From: Akkermansia sp.
GTDB taxonomy: Bacteria > Verrucomicrobiota > Verrucomicrobiia > Verrucomicrobiales > Akkermansiaceae
NCBI GenBank assembly: GCA_017517385.1
Contig: JAFWZG010000013.1
Span: 1-36,003 of the forward strand
DNA: 36,003 nt
Direction of reading: 5' to 3'
Positions 1-7,785 of the stretch are shown here, in pieces; the stretch's first letter is position 1, and every line of letters starts with the position of its first letter. The translations under genes and the position numbers were made by a program. The notes beneath the pieces were generated by a model. That model ran no database searches. It saw only the letters and a program-made list of their open reading frames with translations, and was not told where the DNA came from.

Positions 1-140
1 CGTACAGTCGGGATTTCCCCTCGAACTTCCTCTTCCACGGTTTGTTACCTCCCCGCAGTTGTTCTTCAGGTCTGGGATTCCGCATCATCGCGGCTCCGCG
101 CGGACTTTCACCGCAGTGCGCATATCGCGTCGGTCGTACA
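1..140 (-). mobile_element. Left copy of 140-nt repeat, probable 5' end of a group II intron
   Basis: This stretch is the reverse complement of 35864-36003 with four mismatches in 140 nt (window positions 32, 34, 43 and 98). Read on the minus strand it starts TGTACGACC, then has a GCGG/CCGC stem closed by a GTGAAAGTCC-type segment, which resembles domain I of bacterial group II introns. It begins right after the T-tract of the terminator at 145-179, the target preferred by group IIC introns. No reverse transcriptase is present because the window ends inside the element. The intron assignment is inference; the repeat itself is directly visible. Confidence 0.6.
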
Positions 141-144
141 CGAA

Positions 145-179
145 AAAAAGCCCCGCAGTGATGAGCTGCGGGGCTTTTT
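145..179 (-). terminator. Rho-independent terminator of the MBL-fold hydrolase gene
   Basis: A perfect 14-bp stem (AAAAAGCCCCGCAG with CTGCGGGGCTTTTT) closes a 7-nt loop. On the minus strand it is followed by a T-tract, so it ends transcription of the leftward gene at 217-993. The repeat at 1-140 starts directly after it. Confidence 0.9.
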
Positions 180-216
180 GATAAACTGAATTAGCTACAC
201 ATCTACTACAACTTTC

Positions 217-993
217 TCAGATTTCTATCTCCAAGCCATCGTATGCAGAGGTCATGAACTCCGGAAGGTTGCGGCATATTTCTTCATAATCCACCTTGTG
301 GCCACAGTGAGTAAGCAGCCCTTGCTTTGGTGCAAGCTCTTGCATGAGAGCCACGTTATCTGCTACAGAAAGGTGGGTGTGGTGCTCTTGGGTGGTGAGG
401 CCGTCCATGGCAAGCACATCAAGACCTGCCAGTAAGGGACGGGATGCTGCGGGCAGTTCCTTAATGTCCGGCACATAGCCAAAGGAGCGACCGGCGTGGC
501 GGAAAACATAGCCGTATGTTTCTACTGTGGCATGGAGCACAGGCACAGGGATAACTTCGATATCCCCCACCATAAAAGGCCTTCCGGCGTGGTCATGCGC
601 ATCCGGGCGGATGTAGCCCTGATAGGTATTCTTTTCCGAGAAGGCCCATGCAAACATGCGGCGCAGGTGGGCAAGGCAGTCCGTGCCGGCGAACAGCGGC
701 AGACGGTCTGTACGGCGCCAGCAGAAGGCACGCATGTCATCGAAGCCGGTGGTGTGGTCCAGATGTTCATGCGTATAAATAACGGCATCAATAGCTGTAA
801 TGCTGTGGCAGAGAGCTTGTTGGCGCAAATCAGGACAGGAGTCCACAAGGATGGTGGTAGACTCAGATTTCACGAGTACCGAGGCGCGGAGACGCTTATT
901 GCGAGGATTTTCGGAGCGGCAAACAGCACAATCACAGCCGATAACCGGCACCCCCGTAGACGTTCCGCTGCCCAGAAAAAGTATCTTCATCAT
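217..993 (-). CDS. MBL-fold metal-dependent hydrolase (PhnP-like)
   Basis: A 258-residue protein of the metallo-beta-lactamase superfamily, close in layout to PhnP-like cyclic phosphodiesterases. The metal signature HEHLDH is at residues 75-80, with further likely ligands H154, D176 and H229. Near the N-terminus is a C-x-C-x2-C cluster (C20, C22, C25), the position of the structural zinc site in PhnP. It is predicted to be cytoplasmic and to cleave a phosphodiester; the substrate cannot be read from sequence. There is no phosphonate operon around it, so a role in phosphonate breakdown is not supported. Two ATG codons are adjacent at the start (993 or 990). The gene diverges from recN with a 63-bp gap holding overlapping promoters. 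Confidence 0.88.
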   Translation of the reverse strand: MMKILFLGSGTSTGVPVIGCDCAVCRSENPRNKRLRASVLVKSESTTILVDSCPDLRQQALCHSITAIDAVIYTHEHLDHTTGFDDMRAFCWRRTDRLPLFAGTDCLAHLRRMFAWAFSEKNTYQGYIRPDAHDHAGRPFMVGDIEVIPVPVLHATVETYGYVFRHAGRSFGYVPDIKELPAASRPLLAGLDVLAMDGLTTQEHHTHLSVADNVALMQELAPKQGLLTHCGHKVDYEEICRNLPEFMTSAYDGLEIEI

Positions 994-1019
994 CAGATTT
1001 TTATTTAATTCGCGGCCAC

Positions 1020-1048
1020 ATTATGCCATAATACGCCCGCAAACGCAA
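1020..1048 (-). promoter_or_regulatory. Promoter of the MBL-fold gene, overlapping the recN promoter
   Basis: On the minus strand a -35 TTGCGT (plus positions 1043-1048) and a -10 CATAAT (1020-1025) are separated by 17 nt. The -10 forms half of the near-palindrome ATTATGCCATAAT at 1020-1032, whose other half is the recN -10. Predicted leader is about 20 nt. Confidence 0.6.
1024..1032 (+). promoter_or_regulatory. Extended -10 promoter of recN
   Basis: TGCCATAAT is an extended -10 element (TGn plus CATAAT at 1027-1032) with no good -35. The start codon follows 24 nt later. It overlaps the -10 of the divergent gene, so one polymerase should exclude the other. Confidence 0.5.
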
Positions 1049-1056
1049 AGCAAAAT

Positions 1057-2712
1057 ATGCTCTCACTGTTAAAGATACGCAATCTGGCCCTCGTGGATGA
1101 ACTCACTTGGGAGCCTGAATCCGGCTTTCTTTCCATTACCGGCGAAACCGGTGCCGGCAAATCCGTCATTATGGGCGGCATATCGCTGGTGCTCGGCGAG
1201 CGAGCCGATAAAGGCCGCATCCGCAGTGGTGAAACGCAGTGCAGCATAGAGGCCGTTTTCCATCTTTCCAACACGCTGCAGACGGACCTTATTCTGGAGG
1301 ACGCCGGAGTACCGCCCTGCGAGGAGGGTATGCTTGTCATTCGCCGTGTTATTACAGCCAGCGGGAATAAGCAATTTATTAATAATACGCCAGTCACGCT
1401 GAACCTTCTGCGCCGTATCGGCGGCGGCTTAGTGGATATGCACCATCCTGAGGCTCACCGTTCCCTCACCTCTCAGGAGCGCCAGATGGAGCTACTGGAT
1501 GCATTTTCAGAAAATGAGAGTACTCTGAAGGAGTATCATGCTGCCTATCGAGCATGGCTGGATGCACGCCACGCATACAAAGAGCTTTTAGACAGTGAGA
1601 TGGCCAATGAGCGCGAGCTGGATTTCCTTCGTCACCAGATGCAGGAAATTGAAAATGCTGCATTCACTGCGGAGGAGGCCGCTGAGCTGGAGAACAACTG
1701 GAAGAGAGCTCGCAATGCCGGCCGCTTGCGCGATACGGCCATGCCCATGGCTCATATGATAGATGGCGCAGATGATGCTCTACTGCCTCGCCTGCGCCAG
1801 CTGGTGCGCAGCGCCCGCGAGCTGGAGCGTCTTGATGCAGCCACTGCGGCCTGGCTTACTCCCCTACCCGCCATTGTGGAAGAACTGGAGGACGTAGCCG
1901 CGAACTTGCAGGATTATGCAGATTCCCTCTGTGGTGACCCCGCAGAGCTTGCTAGGCTGGAGGAGCGTATCTCTACCCTTGATACGTTGAAGCGTAAATA
2001 TGGAGCTGATTTTGAGGCTATTCAGACACATCTGGAGGAATGTAGAGAAAAGCTCAGTGCCATTGAAAACCGAGAAGAAAAACTGGAGGAGTTAGCCGCT
2101 GAGGAAAAGGCTCGCCTGAAAGAGCTGAAGACAGCTGCCGCTGCACTAACCGCCACCCGCCGGAAGGCTGCTCCTCGTTTAGCTGAGCTCTTCCTGCATC
2201 ATGCTCGCCAGCTGGGCTTCCGCCAATCACTCTTTGAGGTGAGCCTTCAGCCGCTTGCGGAGCCCGGCCCGAACGGAGCGGAGGAAACGGATTTCCTCTT
2301 CGGGCCGAACCCCGGTGAACCCCTCAAAGCCCTGCGCCTTATCGCTTCCAGCGGTGAGTTAGCACGTGTGATGCTCGCGCTGAAAAGTGCGCTGGCCAGC
2401 CGGGATGATACACCCTTGCTTGTCTTTGATGAAATTGACGCTAATGTAGGCGGTGAAATCGCTCGTGCTGTGGGCTGCAAGATGCGTGAGCTGGGTTCAG
2501 ACCATCAGGTTATTTCTATCACCCATTTCCCTCAGGTGGCGGCATTAGCAAACCATCACTACCTCATTTCCAAGGTGCAAAGTGGTGAGCGAACCGTTTC
2601 CCGTCTCAATAAGGTGACCGGTGATGCTCGCGTGGAAGAACTCATGCGCATGCTTGGCACCGGCGGTGAAAATGCCCGTGCTCATGCTATGGACCTTCTG
2701 CAGAATGATTGA
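1057..2712 (+). CDS. recN: DNA repair ATPase RecN
   Basis: A 551-residue SMC-like ATPase that gathers broken DNA ends during recombinational double-strand break repair. The Walker A motif GETGAGKS is at residues 29-36. A long charged helical middle region (about 150-380, with two coiled-coil arms rich in E, L, K and R) separates it from the C-terminal signature and Walker B parts (LLVFDEIDANVGGE, near residue 460). Length and order match RecN (about 550 residues) rather than RecF or SMC. It starts at the first ATG after the extended -10 promoter and stops 75 bp before rpoN. Divergence from the MBL gene and the promoter before rpoN suggest it is transcribed alone or read through into rpoN. Confidence 0.95.
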   Translation: MLSLLKIRNLALVDELTWEPESGFLSITGETGAGKSVIMGGISLVLGERADKGRIRSGETQCSIEAVFHLSNTLQTDLILEDAGVPPCEEGMLVIRRVITASGNKQFINNTPVTLNLLRRIGGGLVDMHHPEAHRSLTSQERQMELLDAFSENESTLKEYHAAYRAWLDARHAYKELLDSEMANERELDFLRHQMQEIENAAFTAEEAAELENNWKRARNAGRLRDTAMPMAHMIDGADDALLPRLRQLVRSARELERLDAATAAWLTPLPAIVEELEDVAANLQDYADSLCGDPAELARLEERISTLDTLKRKYGADFEAIQTHLEECREKLSAIENREEKLEELAAEEKARLKELKTAAAALTATRRKAAPRLAELFLHHARQLGFRQSLFEVSLQPLAEPGPNGAEETDFLFGPNPGEPLKALRLIASSGELARVMLALKSALASRDDTPLLVFDEIDANVGGEIARAVGCKMRELGSDHQVISITHFPQVAALANHHYLISKVQSGERTVSRLNKVTGDARVEELMRMLGTGGENARAHAMDLLQND

Positions 2713-2752
2713 CCGGCGTGATGTTACGCCGAGGCGCATACGTTCTTTACTC

Positions 2753-2781
2753 TTGTCAATGCCGATAAAATTTGCTAAGAC
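2753..2781 (+). promoter_or_regulatory. Possible promoter of rpoN, abutting its start codon
   Basis: TTGTCA at 2753-2758, 17-nt spacer, weak -10 TAAGAC at 2776-2781, then 6 nt to the ATG. The -10 matches only half of the consensus; it is listed because it has the same geometry as stronger promoters here. Confidence 0.35.
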
Positions 2782-2787
2782 AAGCGC

Positions 2788-4095
2788 ATGAGCAGCGCCG
2801 GAATGGCACAGGGTATGCAGCAGGGCATGGTGGCAAACGCCGCGGTGCAGATGTTCATGCGTACCCTGCAGGCTACTACGGTAGAGCTGGCAGAGCTCAC
2901 CGCTCAGGCTTTGTCCTCGAACCCGGCTCTTGAAGAACTGCCGCCCCCTGAGAATGAATTGTCCTCTCTTCCGCTTAATCATGAAGGGACCATGCGCCAT
3001 CAGCGCTTCATGGAAACCTTAACCGAGCAGCCCACTTTGGCTGAGCATCTGGAAGAACAAATCCGCAGTAGTGCGCTGCCTTCCGGAATTGAAACCGCGG
3101 CGCTTTCCATAATTCCGTATTTGAACCACCATGGGTTCTTCGCGGAGGAGCCTGCCCGTGTGGCGAAGGAACTAGGATTAACGGATTCAGTCTTTCGCAA
3201 GGCTCTTCTGGCTGTGCAGGATTTAGAGCCTGCTGGTGTGGGAGCCGTAGATTTACGGGAAAGTCTCATGCTTCAGCTGCGGCGTAAGGGGGAGACGGCC
3301 GGGATTCCGATGAAACTGCTTCAGAATCATTGGGCCGATTTAGTGCAGCATCGTTATGCTGAAGCCGCGGCCGCTCTGGATGTGGAAGAAGAGGCCATTA
3401 CACTTGCAGCCCGCCATATTGCCCGCCTTAATCCTGACCCGGGTAGCGGCTTTTCCCGTGCTGAGCTTGGTGTCATCACTCCGGATGTTGTAGTTCTACA
3501 AGATGGTGATGAGTACCACGTGGAGCTCACCGGTGAGGATGTGCCGCGGCTGGGCATATCCGCTGAGTATCGCGAGATGATGGCCGAGCGGATGGAAAAT
3601 GCTGAGCTTCGCAGCTATCTTTCCCGCTGTTTTCGTGAAGGCCGCGAGTTCATTCGGGCCATAGCAGAACGTCAGCAGACCATTCTAATCGTGGCTCAGG
3701 CCATTGTGAGGCGCCAGAAAGAGTTCCTTCGCCATGGGCCCACCGCGCTCGCTCCGCTTCGCATGGAAAGCATAGCGGATGATGTTGGGATAAGCGTTTC
3801 CACCGTTTCTCGTGCGGTGCGTGGCAAATACCTCAAGTGTTCTCATGGCGTTTATGAGCTGCGCAGCTTCTTTAGTGCTGCTCTTGAATCTGACTCCGCC
3901 GCTGGTGCTTCCGCCGGAGGTGTTCAGGCCAGAATACGTTCCCTTATCGCCAATGAAAACCCTGCTCAGCCCCTCAGTGATGCTGCCATTGAGGAGATGC
4001 TAGCGGCCGAGGGTATTTCGGTGGCCAGACGAACCATCGCCAAATATCGCGAGAATCTTCACATCCTTCCGGCTAGATTGCGAAAGCAAAAGTAA
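2788..4095 (+). CDS. rpoN: RNA polymerase sigma-54 factor
   Basis: A 435-residue sigma-54 that directs RNA polymerase to -24/-12 promoters and needs an ATPase activator. Region I covers about residues 8-50 and has the usual helical pattern ending SNPALEE, but is poorer in glutamine than proteobacterial RpoN. A core-binding domain follows (about 65-250), then a helix-turn-helix (ADDVGISVSTVSRAV, near residue 335) and the RpoN box ARRTIAKYRE at 413-422, which reads the -24 element and is almost identical to the consensus. It follows recN in the same direction. No enhancer-binding activator gene and no convincing -24/-12 site were seen in this window, so its targets lie elsewhere. Confidence 0.96.
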   Translation: MSSAGMAQGMQQGMVANAAVQMFMRTLQATTVELAELTAQALSSNPALEELPPPENELSSLPLNHEGTMRHQRFMETLTEQPTLAEHLEEQIRSSALPSGIETAALSIIPYLNHHGFFAEEPARVAKELGLTDSVFRKALLAVQDLEPAGVGAVDLRESLMLQLRRKGETAGIPMKLLQNHWADLVQHRYAEAAAALDVEEEAITLAARHIARLNPDPGSGFSRAELGVITPDVVVLQDGDEYHVELTGEDVPRLGISAEYREMMAERMENAELRSYLSRCFREGREFIRAIAERQQTILIVAQAIVRRQKEFLRHGPTALAPLRMESIADDVGISVSTVSRAVRGKYLKCSHGVYELRSFFSAALESDSAAGASAGGVQARIRSLIANENPAQPLSDAAIEEMLAAEGISVARRTIAKYRENLHILPARLRKQK

Positions 4096-4130
4096 GACAC
4101 AACTAATTCGCCCATTGACTTTATAGGGGA

Positions 4131-4159
4131 TTGACGCGGAGTGTGTGCGGGGCTATAAT
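4131..4159 (+). promoter_or_regulatory. Consensus promoter of the metal ABC transporter operon
   Basis: TTGACG at 4131-4136, 17-nt spacer, perfect TATAAT at 4154-4159. The ATG at 4167 is 7 nt after the -10, where transcription itself should begin, so the mRNA is predicted to be leaderless. A TTG in the -35 box is in frame with the gene and could be mistaken for its start. Confidence 0.88.
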
Positions 4160-4166
4160 GCTGCGC

Positions 4167-5024
4167 ATGAAGAAGATTTTTTGCATGCTGATGATGGTAC
4201 TGGGCATAACTCTTGTTCAGGGTGCTCCGTTAAAGATCGCCAGCCTGCATCCGCTACTGAGCGAAATGGCAGCAAAATTGGGAGGCGAGCATGTAGAAGT
4301 CGTGGATTTATTTCCCGCTAATGGCGATTTGCACGCCTTCACCCCGAGTGCCACGAGTCTGGCGCAAGCTTCAGGTGCACGTCTGTTGCTTGCTTGTGGC
4401 AAGGGGGTAGAACCATACTTGGCAGACCTGAGGGAAAGCCTTTCCGATGATACATTTGTCTTGGAGCTTGGTGCTGAGGTTCCGAATGTACGCGTGCCGG
4501 GTACACGTTTTGCTGACCCTCACTGGTGGAATACACCGGAGAATATGAAGCGAGCCTCCCGTACTTTACTCGCGGCCCTTGTGCAAGCTGATGCGGCTAA
4601 CGCTGCTGTTTATACAGCAAATCGCTCACGCTATGCTGCCTCCATGGACGCCCTTACCCGCACAGCGCGCCTCAGACTCAGCCGCATACCTCAGGCTAAT
4701 CGCTGTCTTGTGACCGGACATGCCGCCATGTGTCATTTCTGTGCTGCATTCAATCTGAAGCCCATCGCCATTCAGGGTATTGCCCGCGAGAGCGAGGGCG
4801 ACCCCGCCACGCTTGCCACGCTGCTGGCTGACTTGCGCGCCCGCAATGCCCGTTGCATCTTCACGGAAGTGAATGCCAGCCCCCGCATGCTGCAAGTTAT
4901 TGCTGATCAACTCGGTATTCCCACTGCACCTCTGGTGATGGACGGCATCTATGCCGAAGCACCCGGCTATGAGGCTATGTTCCTGTATAATCTGAATACC
5001 ATCTGTGAATATCTGGGAGAATGA
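4167..5024 (+). CDS. Metal ABC transporter substrate-binding protein (ZnuA/TroA family)
   Basis: A 285-residue periplasmic protein of the cluster A-I metal-binding family that captures Zn2+ or Mn2+ and hands it to the permease encoded downstream. Residues 1-20 are a signal peptide (MKK, then a hydrophobic stretch, QGA cleavage). The likely metal ligands are H56 (GDLHAF), H119 (DPHWWN), H185 (TGHAAM) and D259 (VMDG), the His/His/His/Asp set seen in TroA. It lacks the His-rich loop of proteobacterial ZnuA, so zinc and manganese cannot be told apart. The start was placed at 4167, since the longer TTG frame from 4131 begins in the promoter -35 box. It overlaps the next gene by 4 bp (ATGA). Confidence 0.9.
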   Translation: MKKIFCMLMMVLGITLVQGAPLKIASLHPLLSEMAAKLGGEHVEVVDLFPANGDLHAFTPSATSLAQASGARLLLACGKGVEPYLADLRESLSDDTFVLELGAEVPNVRVPGTRFADPHWWNTPENMKRASRTLLAALVQADAANAAVYTANRSRYAASMDALTRTARLRLSRIPQANRCLVTGHAAMCHFCAAFNLKPIAIQGIARESEGDPATLATLLADLRARNARCIFTEVNASPRMLQVIADQLGIPTAPLVMDGIYAEAPGYEAMFLYNLNTICEYLGE

Positions 5025-5440
5025 ATCCTGTACTGAAAGTGTCTCTGACCGCCGTCGGCATTGTCGCAGCCGGCTTACCCCTGCTGTGGCTGACAGCGCC
5101 GCCATCACGAGAGGCTCAGCCTACTGAGCAAGATGTCCAAGAGACGCTTCAGTCGGTATACGCCACACTGCGCTTCAGCGGTACGCCTCAGCATATCATA
5201 ATCCGCTATCAGGGCAAGACTCTTGCGGAACTTTCGTCCCCTGAGCTCAGCCCGCAAGAGCTGCTGCTGCAATTACCCGTGGAAAATACCATTGAGCTGG
5301 AGGCTGAAGTTTGTTGGTCGGAGGCTTCTACCGGTGCACAGGCTTTTACGATAACGCTGGAACCCATCGGCAAAGAGGCCCGCAGTGAAACATGCTGGGC
5401 TGAGGGAGAAATGCATGATGTTTTTGTCTTTACATGGTAG
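5021..5440 (+). CDS. Small membrane-anchored protein inside the metal transporter operon
   Basis: A 139-residue protein I do not recognise. Residues 5-26 form one hydrophobic segment, a membrane anchor or uncleaved signal. The rest is predicted to be outside the cytoplasm, with acidic helices (about 35-50) followed by a beta-rich part and two cysteines (in VCWSE and ETCWAE) that could form a disulfide. Its ATG overlaps the stop of the substrate-binding protein gene (ATGA), and its stop overlaps the start of the ATPase gene by 7 bp, so it is locked into the operon and likely translated by coupling. The context suggests an accessory part of metal uptake. Function beyond that is unknown. Confidence 0.75.
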   Translation: MNPVLKVSLTAVGIVAAGLPLLWLTAPPSREAQPTEQDVQETLQSVYATLRFSGTPQHIIIRYQGKTLAELSSPELSPQELLLQLPVENTIELEAEVCWSEASTGAQAFTITLEPIGKEARSETCWAEGEMHDVFVFTW

Positions 5441-6213
5441 ACGAACATGAACATATCTGTTGGGGCGGCGGCCATCACCACCATGGTGGTCACACTCTTT
5501 CTGCGCATCAACTCTGTGCTCGCTATGGAGACGTGACGGCACTGAGTTCCATTTCCTTCAGCGCATCTTGTGGGCATACGCTGGCTCTCATCGGCCCGAA
5601 TGGTGCAGGTAAATCCACTCTCCTGAATCTTCTTGCCGGGCTGATACAACCGAGCAGTGGGACTATTCTCTGGAATGATGCTCCCCTCTATAATGCTCGC
5701 CAAGAGATAGCTTATATGCCCCAGCGTACGGAAGTGGACTGGCGTTTTCCCATCACTGTGCGTGAACTCGTAGAAATGGGGCGTTATCCTGCTACCGGCA
5801 TTTGGAAGAGTTTACGGCGGCATGACCATGAAATCGTGGACAGAGCCTTGGCATCACTCGAGCTTCAGGATTTGCAAAAACGCCAGATAGGTGCGCTCTC
5901 CGGCGGGCAGCAGCAGCGCGCCTTCCTAGCGCGAGCTCTCGCCCAAGAGGCACACATCTTACTGCTTGATGAACCCTTTACCGGCTTAGATGTACCCGGC
6001 ACGGAGTCTCTGGCTCGCCTGCTGCGCGCATTGGCAGAGGAAGGACGCCTCGTCATTGCTTCTCACCATGATTTGAGCACAGCTTCCCGTATTTTTGATC
6101 TAAGCATGCTTCTCAACCGCAGTGCTATTGCCTTTGGTGCCACAGCAGATGTGCTGACGGAGGAGAATCTGTTCACCGCATTTGGAAAACGCCATATCAC
6201 GATTTCTGTATGA
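5434..6213 (+). CDS. Metal ABC transporter ATPase with His-rich N-terminus (ZnuC/MntB family)
   Basis: A 259-residue ATP-binding subunit that powers metal import. Walker A GPNGAGKST is at 54-62, the Q-loop glutamine at 97, the signature LSGGQ at 155-159, Walker B LLLDE at 176-180 and the switch His at 212. The VDWRFPITV segment (101-109) is typical of Mn/Zn/Fe-type importers. An unusual extension of about 20 residues precedes the ATPase fold and is rich in histidine (HEH at 5-7, HHHH at 14-17, H20), which could bind the transported metal and act as a sensor. The start is the ATG overlapping the previous stop; a later start would remove the His-rich part, but no better one is visible. It overlaps the permease gene by 4 bp. 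Confidence 0.92.
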   Translation: MVDEHEHICWGGGHHHHGGHTLSAHQLCARYGDVTALSSISFSASCGHTLALIGPNGAGKSTLLNLLAGLIQPSSGTILWNDAPLYNARQEIAYMPQRTEVDWRFPITVRELVEMGRYPATGIWKSLRRHDHEIVDRALASLELQDLQKRQIGALSGGQQQRAFLARALAQEAHILLLDEPFTGLDVPGTESLARLLRALAEEGRLVIASHHDLSTASRIFDLSMLLNRSAIAFGATADVLTEENLFTAFGKRHITISV

Positions 6214-7049
6214 ATGATTTTATCCGCTTTCTGGGTGAACCCATCGCGCAGCGCAGCCTCTGGGCATGCGCCGTTGTAGGTTTTTCCAACGGCTTCGTGA
6301 GTGCCCTTGTGGTGTTACGCCGTTCCTCCCTTCAGATTGGCACCATCTCCTGCGCGCTGTTACCGGGCATTGCATTGGCTATTCTCTTCTTTGGCCTGAT
6401 GCAGCTTAGTATTCTCATCGGCGCTGTGATAGCGGGGCTTATCGTGGGGCTTGGCTCGCTCTTCATCTCCCGTACGGGTCGGGCAGACCACGATACAGCT
6501 CTCTCCATTCTGCATACCACTGCTTTTGCACTCGGCTACATCATTCTTATACGTCTCGGCTTGCAGCAGAAGGTGGACGACTGGCTTTTCGGCAATATCA
6601 TGAGCATGGGAGATGCTGATTTATGGATTGCTTGGGGGACCGGGGCGCTTGCTGTACTGAGCATTACGGTGTTGTACCGTCCCCTGCTCATTTATCTTTT
6701 TGATATGAGAGCAGCGGCCTCCATGGGGATTCCCACACGGGCCTTTAGTTACGGTATTTTCACGCTCATTATCCTCGTACTGGTGTCATCCCTTCAGGCG
6801 GTTGGGGCATTCCTAACACTCGGGTTGATGGTGGCTCCGGCTGCAACCATGTACCAGCTCACGGACAGGGCATCGCTCATGTTCTGGGGCGGTGGTCTCA
6901 TTGGGGCCGGGGGCTCTATTCTGGCGTTTTTCCTGTCGTACCCCCTTGGCTGGCATCTTGGTGCCACCATCATTGTTGTACTGGGCTGTATCTTCTTGCT
7001 GGCATGGCTTTTCTCCCCTAAATTCGGTTTGTTACGCCACCGCGGCTGA
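6210..7049 (+). CDS. Metal ABC transporter permease (ZnuB/MntC family)
   Basis: A 279-residue integral membrane protein of the ABC-3 family, forming the channel of the importer encoded by 4167-7049. It has about eight hydrophobic segments, beginning near residue 17 (WACAVVGFSNGFVSALVV) and ending near 270. Typical features are the early GFVSALVVLRRSSLQ segment and the late stretch AVGAFLTLGLMVAPAA, which is characteristic of this family. It is the last gene of the operon, starting on the ATGA overlap with the ATPase gene. No terminator is visible after it; the pseudopilin promoter follows 31 bp later. Confidence 0.92.
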   Translation: MNDFIRFLGEPIAQRSLWACAVVGFSNGFVSALVVLRRSSLQIGTISCALLPGIALAILFFGLMQLSILIGAVIAGLIVGLGSLFISRTGRADHDTALSILHTTAFALGYIILIRLGLQQKVDDWLFGNIMSMGDADLWIAWGTGALAVLSITVLYRPLLIYLFDMRAAASMGIPTRAFSYGIFTLIILVLVSSLQAVGAFLTLGLMVAPAATMYQLTDRASLMFWGGGLIGAGGSILAFFLSYPLGWHLGATIIVVLGCIFLLAWLFSPKFGLLRHRG

Positions 7050-7055
7050 TTTTGC

Positions 7056-7085
7056 TTGCGCTGCCAAGGGTCAGTATGCTAGAAT
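7056..7085 (+). promoter_or_regulatory. Promoter of the pseudopilin gene
   Basis: TTGCGC at 7056-7061, 18-nt spacer, TAGAAT at 7080-7085, then 9 nt to the ATG, giving a leader of only 2-3 nt. Confidence 0.6.
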
Positions 7086-7094
7086 ACCTCACGT

Positions 7095-7751
7095 ATGAAA
7101 ATGACTCTCACCTCTCAGTTTAAAAAGGGCTTTACTCTGATTGAGCTCCTTGTTGTGATTGCTATTCTGGCAACACTCGCCGGCATTTCTTACCCTGTTA
7201 TTATGGGTCAGATTAACTCTGCTAATGAAACTGCCGCTCGCAAGACCTGCCTTGATATCGTTCAGGGTGTAACTCAGTTCCATCAGGACTACGGCTCACT
7301 GCCATATCAAACAGATATGTGCGAAGTGGGAGAGGATAACAATTATCAGGTTGCTATCTCCACTACTGATGGTAATGACGCAGGCCTTGTTGCTATCCTT
7401 ACCAACCGTGAGGAAGGTGATGACCGTCTGAATACCAATCGCCAGACTTACCTCCGTTCTGACGAGCAGGACAAGAAGGCTGATGGCCTGTATGTTGACC
7501 CCAACTCCGGTTCTCTTGGTCTCTATGATCCTTGGGGTAACCCCTACTACATCATCATGTGCGATGATGAAGAAATCGGTACGATTGACCCCTTCACCGG
7601 CAGAAAGATTCGTAACAAAATCTGCCTCGTATATTCCTTGGGCGCTGATGGCGCCGGTAAGCCCAGTAGCACTCCTGCTGCAGCCGCAGAGGCATCTGAA
7701 GAGGAAACTGACGCTCTGGAAGATAATATCTACTCCTGGAAGAAGCGCTGA
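7095..7751 (+). CDS. GspG-like pseudopilin (type II secretion / type IV pilin family)
   Basis: A 218-residue prepilin. The leader of 12 residues ends in the cleavage motif KG|FTLIE (between G12 and F13, with Glu at mature position 5), followed by a hydrophobic helix (13-35). The C-terminal part carries the major-pseudopilin pattern: DPWGNPY, then YSLGADG, then a final YSW, which in GspG forms the calcium-binding beta region. It is longer than GspG (about 140 residues), with an insertion between the helix and DPWG and an Ala/Glu-rich stretch before the last Trp. No secretion ATPase, secretin or prepilin peptidase lies nearby, so it depends on machinery encoded elsewhere. It is followed 34 bp later by the DAHP synthase gene. 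Confidence 0.88.
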   Translation: MKMTLTSQFKKGFTLIELLVVIAILATLAGISYPVIMGQINSANETAARKTCLDIVQGVTQFHQDYGSLPYQTDMCEVGEDNNYQVAISTTDGNDAGLVAILTNREEGDDRLNTNRQTYLRSDEQDKKADGLYVDPNSGSLGLYDPWGNPYYIIMCDDEEIGTIDPFTGRKIRNKICLVYSLGADGAGKPSSTPAAAAEASEEETDALEDNIYSWKKR

Positions 7752-7785
7752 TATATTCCTCGCCTAATAGTTTCACAGGCACATA

